Source of the DNA: JAWLGW01 sp964569055
GTDB taxonomy: Bacteria > Planctomycetota > J058
Direction: 5' to 3'
Assembly (NCBI GenBank): GCA_964569055.1
Contig: CAZMSZ010000161.1
Location: 1 to 15,569, forward strand
DNA: 15,569 bases
Shown: positions 1 through 7,618 of the stretch, in pieces
Layout of the letters: each line of letters opens with the position of its first letter
How positions within the stretch are numbered: the stretch's first letter is position 1
Made by a program: the position numbers and the translations under genes
Notes under the pieces: generated by a model
What the model saw: the letters and a program-made list of their open reading frames with translations, nothing else
What the model was told of the DNA's origin: nothing
The model's database searches: none

Positions 1-126
1 TTCGGATTCGGATTCGGATTCGGATTCGGATTCGGATTCGGATTCGGATTCGGAAGCGGATTCGGAGTCGGAATCGGAAGCGGATTCGGAATCGGAATCG
101 GAAGCGGAATCGGAACCGGAATCGGA
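1..126 (-). repeat. Hexanucleotide coding microsatellite (TCCGAN-type, Ser-Asp/Ser-Glu repeat)
   Basis: Twenty-one consecutive hexamers of the form NNCGGA read on the plus strand. The first nine (1-54) are all TTCGGA, and the rest vary only in the first two or three bases (AGCGGA, GTCGGA, ATCGGA, ACCGGA). On the minus strand they are in frame with the anti-sigma gene and give Ser-X dipeptides: SD, SG, SA and SE next to the membrane side, then nine identical SE units up to the edge. The identical block is younger-looking than the diverged part, and the tract continues beyond the window. Because the unit is six bases, gain or loss of units would change tail length without breaking the frame. 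Confidence 0.95.
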
Positions 127-573
127 ATCGGCGTCCGGAGATTGTGGCCTTGGACTGGTGTCTACGTGCCCGTGCCCGGCATTCTCCGGCTTCTTCCGAG
201 GCGCAGCGGCCGTACGCGACAGCCCTTCGGAGCCCGGCGCGGCGTTCGGTGCGCGCGTGAGCCAGGCCAACGCCGCGGCCGCGAGCAGCATGGCGGCCAC
301 GGCCAGGACCACGCCCCAGGGCGCCTTGGGCGCGCGCCGGGCGCGGCGTCGCCGTCGCTGGGGCGCGGCCTCCTGGTCGAGGGCCGCCTCGATCCGCGCC
401 AGCAGGTCGGCTGGCGGCTCGGTCGGCAGCGCCTCGCGCAGGGCCGACTCCTCGCGCCGGGCGAGCTCCAGCAGCCGAGCGCAGCGGGTGCACCCGCGCG
501 CGTGCGCCGCGGCGGCCGGATCGGGCTCGCCCTCGGCGAGGGCGCGCAGCGCCGCGGAGTCGAGGCAGCTCAC
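1..573 (-). CDS. Zinc-finger anti-sigma factor with Ser-Asp/Ser-Glu repeat tail (partial, runs off left edge)
   Basis: Probable membrane-bound anti-sigma factor for the ECF sigma gene just upstream. It starts with GTG at 573, overlapping the sigma stop codon (GTGA), and stays open for 191 codons to the window edge without a stop. Seen in the translation: Cys3, then His24-x3-Cys28-x2-Cys31, the zinc-binding pattern of the zf-HC2/ZAS anti-sigma family; an Arg-rich stretch at about residues 73-80; one hydrophobic membrane span at about 86-105 (WGVVLAVAAMLLAAAALAWL); a Pro/Ala/Lys linker; and from about residue 150 an acidic Ser-X repeat (SD, SG, SA, SE) ending in nine SE units at the edge. By family knowledge the N-terminal zinc domain holds the sigma factor in the cytoplasm, so the repeat should lie outside the inner membrane. 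The repeat tail is not part of the usual family architecture. The C-terminus is missing, so any sensor domain beyond the repeat is unknown. Confidence 0.88.
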   Translation of the reverse strand, partial: MSCLDSAALRALAEGEPDPAAAAHARGCTRCARLLELARREESALREALPTEPPADLLARIEAALDQEAAPQRRRRRARRAPKAPWGVVLAVAAMLLAAAALAWLTRAPNAAPGSEGLSRTAAAPRKKPENAGHGHVDTSPRPQSPDADSDSGSDSASDSDSESASDSDSESASESESESESESESESESE

Positions 574-1136
574 CGCTGCACCTCGCCCTCGGCGGACTCC
601 ACGTACCGGGCGAGCGCCCGGGCGAGGGCCTCGCGGGCGCGCAGCGCGCGCATCTTGGCGGCGCCGACCGACAGCCCCAGCGCGCGCGCCACCTCGGGAT
701 AGCTGAGGTCGGCCAGGTACTTGAGCCCGATCACCTCGCGCTGCTCGGCAGGGAGCTCCTCGAGCGCGGCGAGCAGGTGCTCGCGCAGGACGCCGCGCGC
801 GTAGGCCTCGAGCCCGCCCACCCCGGGCGCCGCCACGCGCTCGAGCTCCTCGGCGGGGGCGGAGTCGAGCCGGCGGCGGGCGAGCTGGTCGCGGACGCGG
901 TTGGCCGCGATCGCGAACACCCAGCTCCGGACGCTCCCCGCGCCCGGGTCGAACGAGCTGCGGTAGCGCCAGGCGCGCACGAACGTCTCCTGGGTCACGT
1001 CGGCCGCCCGCTCGTCGTCGCCGAGCACCCGGCGCGCGTAGCCGAACACGTCGCGGTGGAGCCGGCGCACGACCGCGTCGAAGGCCCCGCGGTCGCCGCG
1101 CTGAGCGCGCGCGAGGAGCGCGTCGAGGTCGGACAT
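570..1136 (-). CDS. ECF-type RNA polymerase sigma factor (sigma-70 family)
   Basis: A 188-residue extracytoplasmic-function sigma factor, which would direct RNA polymerase to a small regulon and be held inactive by the adjacent anti-sigma factor. Region 2 covers about residues 5-90, with the typical core-binding/-10 segment DVTQETFVRAW at 46-56 and SWVFAIAANRVRDQLARRR at 71-89. Region 4 covers about 121-175, with LPAEQREVIGLKYL followed by the helix-turn-helix LSYPEVARALGLSVGAAKMR. The ATG at 1136 was chosen because it gives the usual ECF length and begins directly at the conserved region. A GTG at 1202 would add 22 residues with no similarity to region 2, and neither start has a convincing Shine-Dalgarno site. 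The stop overlaps the anti-sigma GTG by four bases, suggesting translational coupling, the common arrangement for such pairs. The ECF subgroup cannot be assigned by eye. Confidence 0.95.
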   Translation of the reverse strand: MSDLDALLARAQRGDRGAFDAVVRRLHRDVFGYARRVLGDDERAADVTQETFVRAWRYRSSFDPGAGSVRSWVFAIAANRVRDQLARRRLDSAPAEELERVAAPGVGGLEAYARGVLREHLLAALEELPAEQREVIGLKYLADLSYPEVARALGLSVGAAKMRALRAREALARALARYVESAEGEVQR

Positions 1137-1220
1137 GGGCGCGGATGGTAGGCGATCCCCCCGCGGCTCGCGAGGGAGCTTCGAGACCAGGTCGTCGGCC
1201 ACTCGGCGGGCACGGCGGCC

Positions 1221-2234
1221 TCAGGGCGCCGTGATGATCGGGCCGGTGTCGACCACCTCGAAGTCGGAGCCGACGATCCCCGAGAGCTCGGAGAGGTCGT
1301 CGTCGCTCCAGCGCGGGTCGGGGGCGCCCGAGAGGTACCAGTCGGAGCCGTTGTCGGCCACGAACATGCCGTAGGTCTTGAGCGCGCGCAGGATCACCTG
1401 CACGACCGGCGGGTAGCCCGAGATGTCCACGCTGGCCTTGAGCCGCAGCCGGAGGCCCATGGGCGGCAGGGTGGGATCGCTGCTGCTGCTCGCGAAGTGG
1501 CGCGCGGGCTCGACGTAGCCGCGCTGCGTCTGCGAGACCGTGAACCGCAGCGCGTGACGGATCTCCCCCGCGACGACCGCCTCGTCGTAGCGCACCAGCC
1601 CCGGGTAGATCGGCAGGCCGGCCGCGTCGGCCGAGGTCCAGCCGGCCGGGCGCAGCGCGTTGGAGTCGAGGTCGAACACCGCGCCCGAGTCGGCCAGCCA
1701 CCCGCCCGGGAGCGTCGGGTCGGGGAAGGCGCGGAACAGCTCGTACAGCTTGCGGCCGGCCGGGTCGAGCACGATCACGTGGCGGTCGCCGGTCCCGTTC
1801 GGCCCGCCCTCGATCGGCGCGTCGCTCGGGACGGGATACGGCCCCGGGTCGCTCTCGCTGCCGTAGGCGGTGAACGTGATCGGGACCAGCGGCTGACCGG
1901 CGGGGACCACCACGTACGGGATCCCGTTGGGCGCCCCGTTCCACACGGTGCCGAAGTCGGGGTGCAGCCCGGCGCTGGCGCCGATCGACGCTATGAACGC
2001 GTCGGAGTCGGGGTGCACCGGGTAGCCGGAGATGTCGGTGTTCCACGGGTTGTCCGCCGGGAAGACCTGCGTCGAGCCGCCGCTCGTCGAGCCGACCGGG
2101 CCGGGCCCCGGGCCCTGGCTGCTCGGCGGCGGCGTCCCCGTCCCGTTGGAGGAGGAGGAGCCGTCGCCCCCACCGCCGCTCGAGCAGCCCGCGAGGGCCA
2201 AGAAGAAGGTCAGGGCGAGGGGCGTGCCGCGCAT
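1221..2234 (-). CDS. Secreted lipoprotein, conserved family of unknown function (NPWNTDIS motif)
   Basis: A 337-residue lipoprotein. The signal peptide ends in a lipobox (Leu14-Ala-Gly-Cys17), followed by a low-complexity Ser/Gly/Pro linker to about residue 55 and then a globular domain to the end. The domain opens with NPWNTDISGYPV and contains GLHPDFGTVWNG, GIPYVVVP, GDRHVIVLDPAGRKLYELF, SNALRPAGWTSADAAGLPI, GEIRHALRFTV and VQVILRALKTYGM. These blocks look like a conserved extracellular family that I have the impression of having seen in actinobacterial and other secreted proteins, but I cannot name a characterised member. Conserved-looking His and Asp residues (HPDFG, GDRH, IRHALRF) would fit an enzyme, for instance a hydrolase; this is inference. 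The ATG at 2234 has an excellent GGAGG five bases plus one upstream. Ser at +2 after the lipid Cys predicts outer-membrane sorting if Lol rules apply. Confidence 0.9.
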   Translation of the reverse strand: MRGTPLALTFFLALAGCSSGGGGDGSSSSNGTGTPPPSSQGPGPGPVGSTSGGSTQVFPADNPWNTDISGYPVHPDSDAFIASIGASAGLHPDFGTVWNGAPNGIPYVVVPAGQPLVPITFTAYGSESDPGPYPVPSDAPIEGGPNGTGDRHVIVLDPAGRKLYELFRAFPDPTLPGGWLADSGAVFDLDSNALRPAGWTSADAAGLPIYPGLVRYDEAVVAGEIRHALRFTVSQTQRGYVEPARHFASSSSDPTLPPMGLRLRLKASVDISGYPPVVQVILRALKTYGMFVADNGSDWYLSGAPDPRWSDDDLSELSGIVGSDFEVVDTGPIITAP

Positions 2235-2239
2235 GGTTA

Positions 2240-2244
2240 CCTCC
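2240..2244 (-). promoter_or_regulatory. Shine-Dalgarno site of the NPWNTDIS lipoprotein gene
   Basis: The minus strand reads GGAGGTAACC immediately before the ATG at 2234. It is one of the clearest ribosome-binding sites in the window and fixes the start of this gene. Confidence 0.8.
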
Positions 2245-2299
2245 GATCGAGCAGCACTACCTCCGCTCGGGCGCGGCGGTCACGCGCCCGTCTCCACGT

Positions 2300-2323
2300 T
2301 GTCGCAACCGCTGGTGTGGCAAC
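2300..2323 (-). promoter_or_regulatory. Candidate tandem operator upstream of the lipoprotein gene
   Basis: Within the 113-bp gap before the lipoprotein gene the minus strand carries GTTGCCACA (2323-2315) and GTTGCGACA (2308-2300), 8 of 9 bases alike and spaced 15 bp start to start. The second copy sits in an 11-bp palindrome (2298-2308, GTTGTCGCAAC) and the first next to a GTGT/ACAC inverted pair (2314-2325). Such spaced direct repeats are typical of regulator binding sites or a -35-like element. No convincing -10 box could be fixed, so this is a candidate only. Confidence 0.3.
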
Positions 2324-2347
2324 ACTCGGCCCGGCGCGACCGTGGCC

Positions 2348-4819
2348 CTATGTCCGGTCCGCGGGGTCGTCGTCCGCGCCCGGCGGCTCCTCGTCCTCCA
2401 GCGCGGCGGAGTCGATCAGCTCCCCCTCCACGCTGTCGACGATCACGATCCCCTCGTCGCTGAGCACCTCGCCGCTGGTCGAGTCGGCCGGCGCGAGCGG
2501 CAGCTCGGCGGCGACCTCCGCCGCCTCGCGCGGCGGGAGCAACAGCTCGTGCGAGGCCTCGAGGCGGGCCGAGGCGCCCGGGACGTTCTCGTCGTCGTCG
2601 AGCAGCACGAACACGCCCGAGTCGCGCAGCTCGGCCTCGTAGGAGGCGGCGTCCACGAAGCGGCGCGCGAGCTCGTCGCCGGTCGGCTCGCCCTCGAGGT
2701 ACACGCAGCGCAGGGCGCGCTGGCCGTGGACCATGGCGAACGGCTCGCCGGGCGCGAGGCGCGCGTTGGCGGCGAGGAGCGTCGGCCGGTCGGGGTGGAT
2801 CAGCTGCGCGCCGTCGGCCCCGTCGCAGGCCAGCGTCCCGTCCTCGCGCACGGCCAGCACCAGCGCGCCGCCCGGCGTGTCCTCGGGCTCGATCACCACG
2901 CTGCCGTCGGGCTGCACGTGGTCGCGCAGCAGGTAGCGCTCGGGCGAGATCCGCCCGTTCGCGCCGATCGTGCGCAGCTGGCGCTCGCCGAGGAGCGCGC
3001 GCGCCCGCGCCCGCGCGCGGTGCCGCCGCAGCAGCAGCGCGCCCCACCCGCCGCCGACCGCGAGCAGCCCGGCCCCGAGCAGGAGGCGACCCCAGCCGAA
3101 CACCTCGACCGACAGGCGCCGCGCCGCCGGCACCGCGCCCGGGGCCTCCACCCGCAGCGTGACCTCGGCGCCGCCCGCCTCGTCGGGCCACACCAGGGTC
3201 GCGCTCAGCGCGTCGCCCACGGGCGCCGCGCGCTCCAGGCGAGCGCCCGCGGGGGCGCCGAGCAGGACCAGCTCGAGGGGCGGCGGCGCGCCCTCGGGGT
3301 GCGGGTCGATCCCCACCCGGACGCGCAGCTCGGCGCGCCCGCCGCGCAGCCGGAGCGTGCCCTCGAGGGGGCGGCCCGCGCCGTCGCTGAGCGCCTCGAT
3401 CGAGAGGCGCGTCCGCTCGGCCGGCGCGACCTCGATCGGCGCGGTCAGCCGCAGCGCCACCTCGCCGGTCGCCTCGAGCGTGAGCGGCCCGGGCGCCTGC
3501 GGCACGACCTCTCCGGACCAGGTGGCGTCGTCCTTCGCCGCCCGGCGCAGCGTGACCGAGAGCGGCGCGCCGCTCCCCTCGCGCAGCACCAGCGCCAGCT
3601 CGTCGCCGACGAGGCCGGCCGGCGCGGTCGCGCTCAGCCCGAGCGGCTGCCCGGCGACCGCGGGCCCGCTCGCCCGGACCAAGGCCTCGCCCGGCGCGAC
3701 GGGCACGCGCAGCTCGGCCCCGACCAGCGGCGGGCCGGCGCCGAGGGTGACCCGCGCGATCACCGCCACGGTCCCGTCGGGCTCGGCCCCGGGCACGCGC
3801 GCCGCGGGCGGCGCGCCCGCCAGCGCCGCGCGCCCGCCCCCGCCGCGCGCCTCGAGCGTGACGCCCGGCGCGAGCGGCCCCAGGGCGACCACGCGCACCG
3901 CGCCGCCGGTCAGGCGATACGCCGCGAGCGGAGGCGAGGCCGGGCGCGGCGAGACCAGCGCCCGCTCCGCCCCGGGCGGCAGCGGGAGCGCGCCGGCCGG
4001 CGCGTCGAGCAGCCACAGCCGGCGCTCGCGGTCGAGGGCGGCGCCGTCCGCGACCGTGAAGGGGGCCGAGCCCACCAGCAGCACGCGCGCGGGGCCGGCG
4101 AGCTCGAGCCGCGCGCCCGGGGCGCCGAGCTCGGCGGCGCACGGAGCGCCGCGGAGCGCCGCGGCCAGCGCCGCGGTCACCGCGCCGTCTTGGCCCTCGA
4201 GCTCGATCACCTGCCCGGCGCACGCCTCGAGGTACGGCGTGACCCGCGCGCGCGCCGGCAGCGGCGCGCGCAGCGCGACGACCTGCGCCCGCCGCGGCCC
4301 GAGCGCCTCGAGCAGCAGCGCGCGCGCCGCGCGGTTCACCTCGTCGCGCGTCGGGCGCGGCGCCGCGCGCCGGGCCCGCGCCAGCGCCTCGCGCGGGGGG
4401 CGATCGCCGGCGAACGCGTCGAGGTCGTCGTCGGCGTAGAGCAGGACGCGCCCGGCCGGTCCGACCGCGTCGAGCGCGGCGAGCAGCGCGGCGCCCACGT
4501 CGGCGCCGCCGGGCGCGGGCGGTCCGAGCGCGAGCAGGGCCTCGAGCGCCGCCGCCAGCGAGGCCGGCTCGCGGGTCACGCGCCCCAGCGCCAGCCCGCC
4601 CGCGGGCACGCGCTGACCGGTCGCGAGCAGACCGAGCGCCTCGCCCTCCCGCGCCGCGAGCGCGAGCGCCTGCGCGATGAGGGGCGGGCCACGCCCCTCC
4701 GGATCCGCGTGACGCAGGCTCGCCGAGCGATCGACCACGACCACCACGCGGCGCTCGTCGGCGCGCGCCACGCCCGCGAGGGTCGCGCTCAACAGGAGCG
4801 CGAGCGCGGCCCGCCTCAC
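2348..4819 (-). CDS. Membrane-anchored von Willebrand factor A (VWA) domain protein
   Basis: An 823-residue protein whose GTG start at 4819 overlaps the stop of the preceding VWA gene (GTGA). The frame stays open far upstream inside that gene, but the extension is a compositional shadow, whereas from 4819 the protein begins with an Arg-Arg plus hydrophobic signal peptide ending in ALA-type VARA at residue 20. A VWA domain follows at once: VVVVVDRSAS gives the DxSxS metal-site motif (Asp30, Ser32, Ser34), and LLYADDD at about 126-132 supplies the third motif. The usual second-motif Thr is not seen; GGADVGAAL (about 104-111) carries Asp there. The middle (about 200-570) is beta-rich, probably immunoglobulin-like. 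A single membrane span lies at about 574-598, followed by an Arg-rich RRHRARARAR stop-transfer signal and a cytoplasmic tail of about 225 residues ending in a strongly acidic stretch. The role is likely a cell-envelope or stress-associated adhesion/scaffold protein; the exact function is unknown. Confidence 0.85.
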   Translation of the reverse strand: MRRAALALLLSATLAGVARADERRVVVVVDRSASLRHADPEGRGPPLIAQALALAAREGEALGLLATGQRVPAGGLALGRVTREPASLAAALEALLALGPPAPGGADVGAALLAALDAVGPAGRVLLYADDDLDAFAGDRPPREALARARRAAPRPTRDEVNRAARALLLEALGPRRAQVVALRAPLPARARVTPYLEACAGQVIELEGQDGAVTAALAAALRGAPCAAELGAPGARLELAGPARVLLVGSAPFTVADGAALDRERRLWLLDAPAGALPLPPGAERALVSPRPASPPLAAYRLTGGAVRVVALGPLAPGVTLEARGGGGRAALAGAPPAARVPGAEPDGTVAVIARVTLGAGPPLVGAELRVPVAPGEALVRASGPAVAGQPLGLSATAPAGLVGDELALVLREGSGAPLSVTLRRAAKDDATWSGEVVPQAPGPLTLEATGEVALRLTAPIEVAPAERTRLSIEALSDGAGRPLEGTLRLRGGRAELRVRVGIDPHPEGAPPPLELVLLGAPAGARLERAAPVGDALSATLVWPDEAGGAEVTLRVEAPGAVPAARRLSVEVFGWGRLLLGAGLLAVGGGWGALLLRRHRARARARALLGERQLRTIGANGRISPERYLLRDHVQPDGSVVIEPEDTPGGALVLAVREDGTLACDGADGAQLIHPDRPTLLAANARLAPGEPFAMVHGQRALRCVYLEGEPTGDELARRFVDAASYEAELRDSGVFVLLDDDENVPGASARLEASHELLLPPREAAEVAAELPLAPADSTSGEVLSDEGIVIVDSVEGELIDSAALEDEEPPGADDDPADRT

Positions 4820-7002
4820 CGGCTCAGCTCCAGCCGCACCGGGATCACCAGCGGCGGCGCGCCGCCCGCGGCCGCGCGCACCTCGACCTCGCCGGTGTAG
4901 GTCCCGGCGGCGAGGTCGCTCGAGCAGTAGAGCGAGAGCGCGAATCGGCGCGGGCGCGCCCCGAGGCGCTCGCCGCTCCAGCCGTCGAGGGGCTCGATCC
5001 GCACGTCGAACTCGGGGTCGAGCGCGCCCGCCTCGCCGGCGAGCCGCCCCGGCGTGATCTCGACCGCGACCGGCTCGGCCGCGGGCCACGCGACCTCGAC
5101 CGGCGCGCTCACCCAGCCCCAGGAGCCCTCGAACACCACCTCGCGCGGGGCCGAGGGCGGGGCGAGCACCTCCAGCGCGAGCGGGACCGAGCGCGGCGCG
5201 AGCGAGGGCTCGCGCGCCACCCGCAGCGCGAGCGCGCCGCGGTAGACGCCGGGGGCGAGGCCCGGCTCGACCCGCGCGCTCAGGCCGCCCACGTCGAGCG
5301 CCACGCGGAGCGCGCCGCCGGGGCCCTCGAGCGCGGCCGGCGCCGCCTCGAGGTCCGCGCGCGGCTCGGTGCGAAAAGGAAGCGGGACGGGGCCCACCGC
5401 GGCGCCGGCAGGCGCGGCGGGGAGCGTCAGGCCGGCCGGCCCGACCCAGCGGTAGGTCCGCCGCTCGACGCGGACCGTGCGCACCAGCCGCGCGCCGTCG
5501 TCCCCCTCGGCCACCACCTCGAGCGCCCCGGCGTCGGGAGGCAACACCAGCTCGCCTCGCGCGCCCGGGGCGAGGCTCAGCCGGCGGCCGGCGCAGGTCA
5601 GCTCGACCGCGCGGGTCGGGTCGCCGCGCACGGGGAGCACCAGCGGCACGGGCGGCTCGTCCTCCCAGCGGGCGGCGACGAGCCGGGCGGGCAGCTCCAG
5701 CGCGAGCGGCGCCGGGCCACTCGCGGAAGGCGCCGGCGTCGGGACGGGCTCGGTCGCCGCGGGGGCGACGGTGAGCGCGCGCGTGCGCCGCAGGACGAAC
5801 CGTCTGCCGTCCTCGCTCAACAGCGCCTCGACCACCAGGCGCAGCGCGGTCTCCTCGGTGACCTGCGGGGCGCGGAGCGCGCCGACCAGCCGCGCCCGGT
5901 CGCCGCCGCGGGCGGCGCGGAGCGTGCGGACCCGGCCGACCCGCTCCCCGCCGCGCTCCAGGAACGCCCGCACCACCAGCCGCGGGAGCGCCTCGGCCAC
6001 CCGCTCGGGGTCGCCGGCCAGCCGGACCTCGACGGGGAGGTCGGCGCCGGCCACGGCGCGCTCGGGGGGCGCGCCGCTCGCGAGCTCGAGCGCGAAGCGC
6101 GGCTCGAGCAGCGTCACCACCTCGCCCGGCGCGCCCTCGACCTGCCACACCCCGGGCGCGGGCTGCTCGACGAGCGCGACCGTGACCTCGGCCCCGGTGC
6201 GCACGGCGGCGCCAGGGGGCTGGGCCGTCCCGTCGTGGAGGAGGGCGCTCGGGCTGCCGCCGCGACACACGAAGGCCAGGCGCGCGGTGTGGGGGAGGAC
6301 GTCCACCCGCGTGGCGCTCGCGCCGGGGGCGCGCTCCACGCGCAAGTACCCGAGCGCCTCGACGGCGACCTCCTCGAACGCGCCCAGGAGCCCGCCGGCG
6401 TCCACCGCCCCGACGACGGCGCCGCCCGTGCGCGCGACCAGCCGCGCCAGGAAGGGCGAGTCCGCCCCCTCGCCCAGCGCGATCGCGAACAGCCGCCAGC
6501 CGCGCCCCGCCAGCGCGGCGATCGCCTCCTCCAGCGAGCCGCCGCTCCTCTGCCGCCGACCTCGATACGGGACGCCGTCGGTGAGCAGGACCACCGCCGC
6601 CCCCGGCGGCGCCGCGCTGGCGGCGAGCATGTCGTGCGCCGCCTCGAGCGCCGCGGCGAAGTCGGTGATCCCGTTGCGCGCGACCGCGCGCAGCGTCGGT
6701 CCGAGCGCCGCGCGCTCGCGCTCGCCGCCCGCGGGCCCGAGCGACCGCCGGACCGTGGCCTCGGCCGCGTAGGTGATCACCCCGACGTTGTCGCGGCTCC
6801 CGGCCAGCCCGAGCACCAGCTCGGCCCCGAGCGGCGCGACCTGCGCGGGGTCGTTGTCGCGCATGGAGGTCGAGGAGTCGAGCAGCAGCACCACCCGCCG
6901 CCCCTCGGGCGCGACCCCCTCGGTGAGCGGGAGCGCGCAGCCCGCGAGCGGGAGCAGGAGCAGCGCCAGGGCGCCGCCGAGGCGGGTGAGAGTGGTTGCC
7001 AC
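4816..7002 (-). CDS. VWA-domain lipoprotein with intact MIDAS
   Basis: A 728-residue lipoprotein. The signal peptide ends in lipobox Leu19-Ala-Gly-Cys22. The VWA domain covers about residues 35-215 with all three metal-ion-dependent adhesion site elements: DSSTS (Asp42, Ser44, Ser46), Thr113 in GITDFAAAL, and Asp142 in VVLLTDG. A divalent-metal-dependent ligand-binding role is therefore plausible, as in other bacterial VWA proteins. The rest is a long beta-rich region with a Pro/Ser/Ala hinge at about residues 410-425, probably several Ig-like modules, and no membrane span. The start is GTG at 7002, 24 bp after the phosphoesterase stop, with a modest CGGAG upstream. The gene overlaps the second VWA gene by four bases, so the two are probably made together and may act as a pair: this one with an intact metal site and lipid anchor, the other with a partly degenerate site and membrane anchor. 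The ligand is unknown. Confidence 0.9.
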   Translation of the reverse strand: MATTLTRLGGALALLLLPLAGCALPLTEGVAPEGRRVVLLLDSSTSMRDNDPAQVAPLGAELVLGLAGSRDNVGVITYAAEATVRRSLGPAGGERERAALGPTLRAVARNGITDFAAALEAAHDMLAASAAPPGAAVVLLTDGVPYRGRRQRSGGSLEEAIAALAGRGWRLFAIALGEGADSPFLARLVARTGGAVVGAVDAGGLLGAFEEVAVEALGYLRVERAPGASATRVDVLPHTARLAFVCRGGSPSALLHDGTAQPPGAAVRTGAEVTVALVEQPAPGVWQVEGAPGEVVTLLEPRFALELASGAPPERAVAGADLPVEVRLAGDPERVAEALPRLVVRAFLERGGERVGRVRTLRAARGGDRARLVGALRAPQVTEETALRLVVEALLSEDGRRFVLRRTRALTVAPAATEPVPTPAPSASGPAPLALELPARLVAARWEDEPPVPLVLPVRGDPTRAVELTCAGRRLSLAPGARGELVLPPDAGALEVVAEGDDGARLVRTVRVERRTYRWVGPAGLTLPAAPAGAAVGPVPLPFRTEPRADLEAAPAALEGPGGALRVALDVGGLSARVEPGLAPGVYRGALALRVAREPSLAPRSVPLALEVLAPPSAPREVVFEGSWGWVSAPVEVAWPAAEPVAVEITPGRLAGEAGALDPEFDVRIEPLDGWSGERLGARPRRFALSLYCSSDLAAGTYTGEVEVRAAAGGAPPLVIPVRLELSR

Positions 7003-7026
7003 GGGGCCGACTCCGAGCGGAGAAGC

Positions 7027-7608
7027 CTACCCGATCGGGGCGCTGGCCCGCAGCAGGGCCTCGATCAAGGCCAGGCGCTCGGACCAGGGGAGGGCGGCCA
7101 CCTCGGCCGCGGGCGGGAGCTCTCGCCCGGTCGCGGCGGCGAGCCTCGGGCGGGCGAGGGCCCAGGCCGCGGCGAGGTCGAGGTTCGCCTGGCCCTTGCT
7201 CGAGACGAGCGGCTCGAGCCCGCTCACCTCGAACGAGGTGCGCACGTCGGCGCGCTCGAGCGCGGCGAGGAGGTCGTCGGCTACGGCGCGGGACGCGCCG
7301 TCGTACAGGGTGAGGTGGGGCGCGTAGCCGTAGTCGGGCTTGTGCCAGATCGCGCGCAGCTCGGGCGAGTCGCAGCGCAGGAACACCGTGTTCTGACGCG
7401 GACCGAAGAAGCTGCCGACCCCCGCCACCGCGAGCCTGCTGCCGGCGATCGTGCGGCTCAGGGCCGAGACGTCGTAGCGCTGGCGGTAGGGGCCGCGCGC
7501 GGTGACGTGGGCCCGCCCCTTCTCGTGGGGGTTGGCCAAGAAGCGCAGCCCGTCGAGGAGCGCCTCGAGCTCGGGGTCGGACACGTAGATCACGTAGAAC
7601 ACGCGCAC
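7027..7608 (-). CDS. 2H phosphoesterase superfamily protein
   Basis: A 193-residue protein with the two His-x-Thr motifs that define the 2H phosphoesterase (LigT/CPDase-like) fold: His34-Val-Thr36 in AHVTARGP and His98-Leu-Thr100 in APHLTLYDG, 64 residues apart and each following a hydrophobic strand, as expected for the pseudo-symmetric two-lobed active site. Family members cleave or form 2',3'-cyclic phosphodiesters or related RNA and nucleotide phosphodiester bonds; the substrate here is unknown. It follows a nucleotidyltransferase gene by 10 bp, with GAGG inside the spacer and GTG as start, so the two are very likely co-translated. A second enzyme that cuts phosphodiester bonds beside one that makes nucleotidyl transfers suggests opposing or successive steps, but this is inference. 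The C-terminal 60 residues are alpha-helical and lack a recognisable domain. Confidence 0.85.
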   Translation of the reverse strand: MRVFYVIYVSDPELEALLDGLRFLANPHEKGRAHVTARGPYRQRYDVSALSRTIAGSRLAVAGVGSFFGPRQNTVFLRCDSPELRAIWHKPDYGYAPHLTLYDGASRAVADDLLAALERADVRTSFEVSGLEPLVSSKGQANLDLAAAWALARPRLAAATGRELPPAAEVAALPWSERLALIEALLRASAPIG

Positions 7609-7618
7609 GTGACGGCCC

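Noticed and set aside
142..706. Plus-strand open frames of 182-186 codons opposite the anti-sigma gene
   Set aside because: They are Arg/Ser/Ala-rich without motifs, whereas the minus strand encodes a zinc site, a membrane span and the in-frame Ser-X repeat directly after the sigma gene.
2342..4900. Long open frame of 852 codons on the plus strand opposite the VWA membrane gene
   Set aside because: It is rich in Arg, Ala, Gly and Gln with no motif or hydrophobic pattern, as expected for the reverse of a GC-rich gene; the minus-strand protein has a signal peptide, VWA motifs and a membrane span.
4820..6268. In-frame upstream extension of the second VWA gene, making a 1306-residue protein
   Set aside because: The extension lies inside the VWA lipoprotein gene in another frame and is Arg/Ala-rich, while a signal peptide begins exactly at the GTG at 4819.
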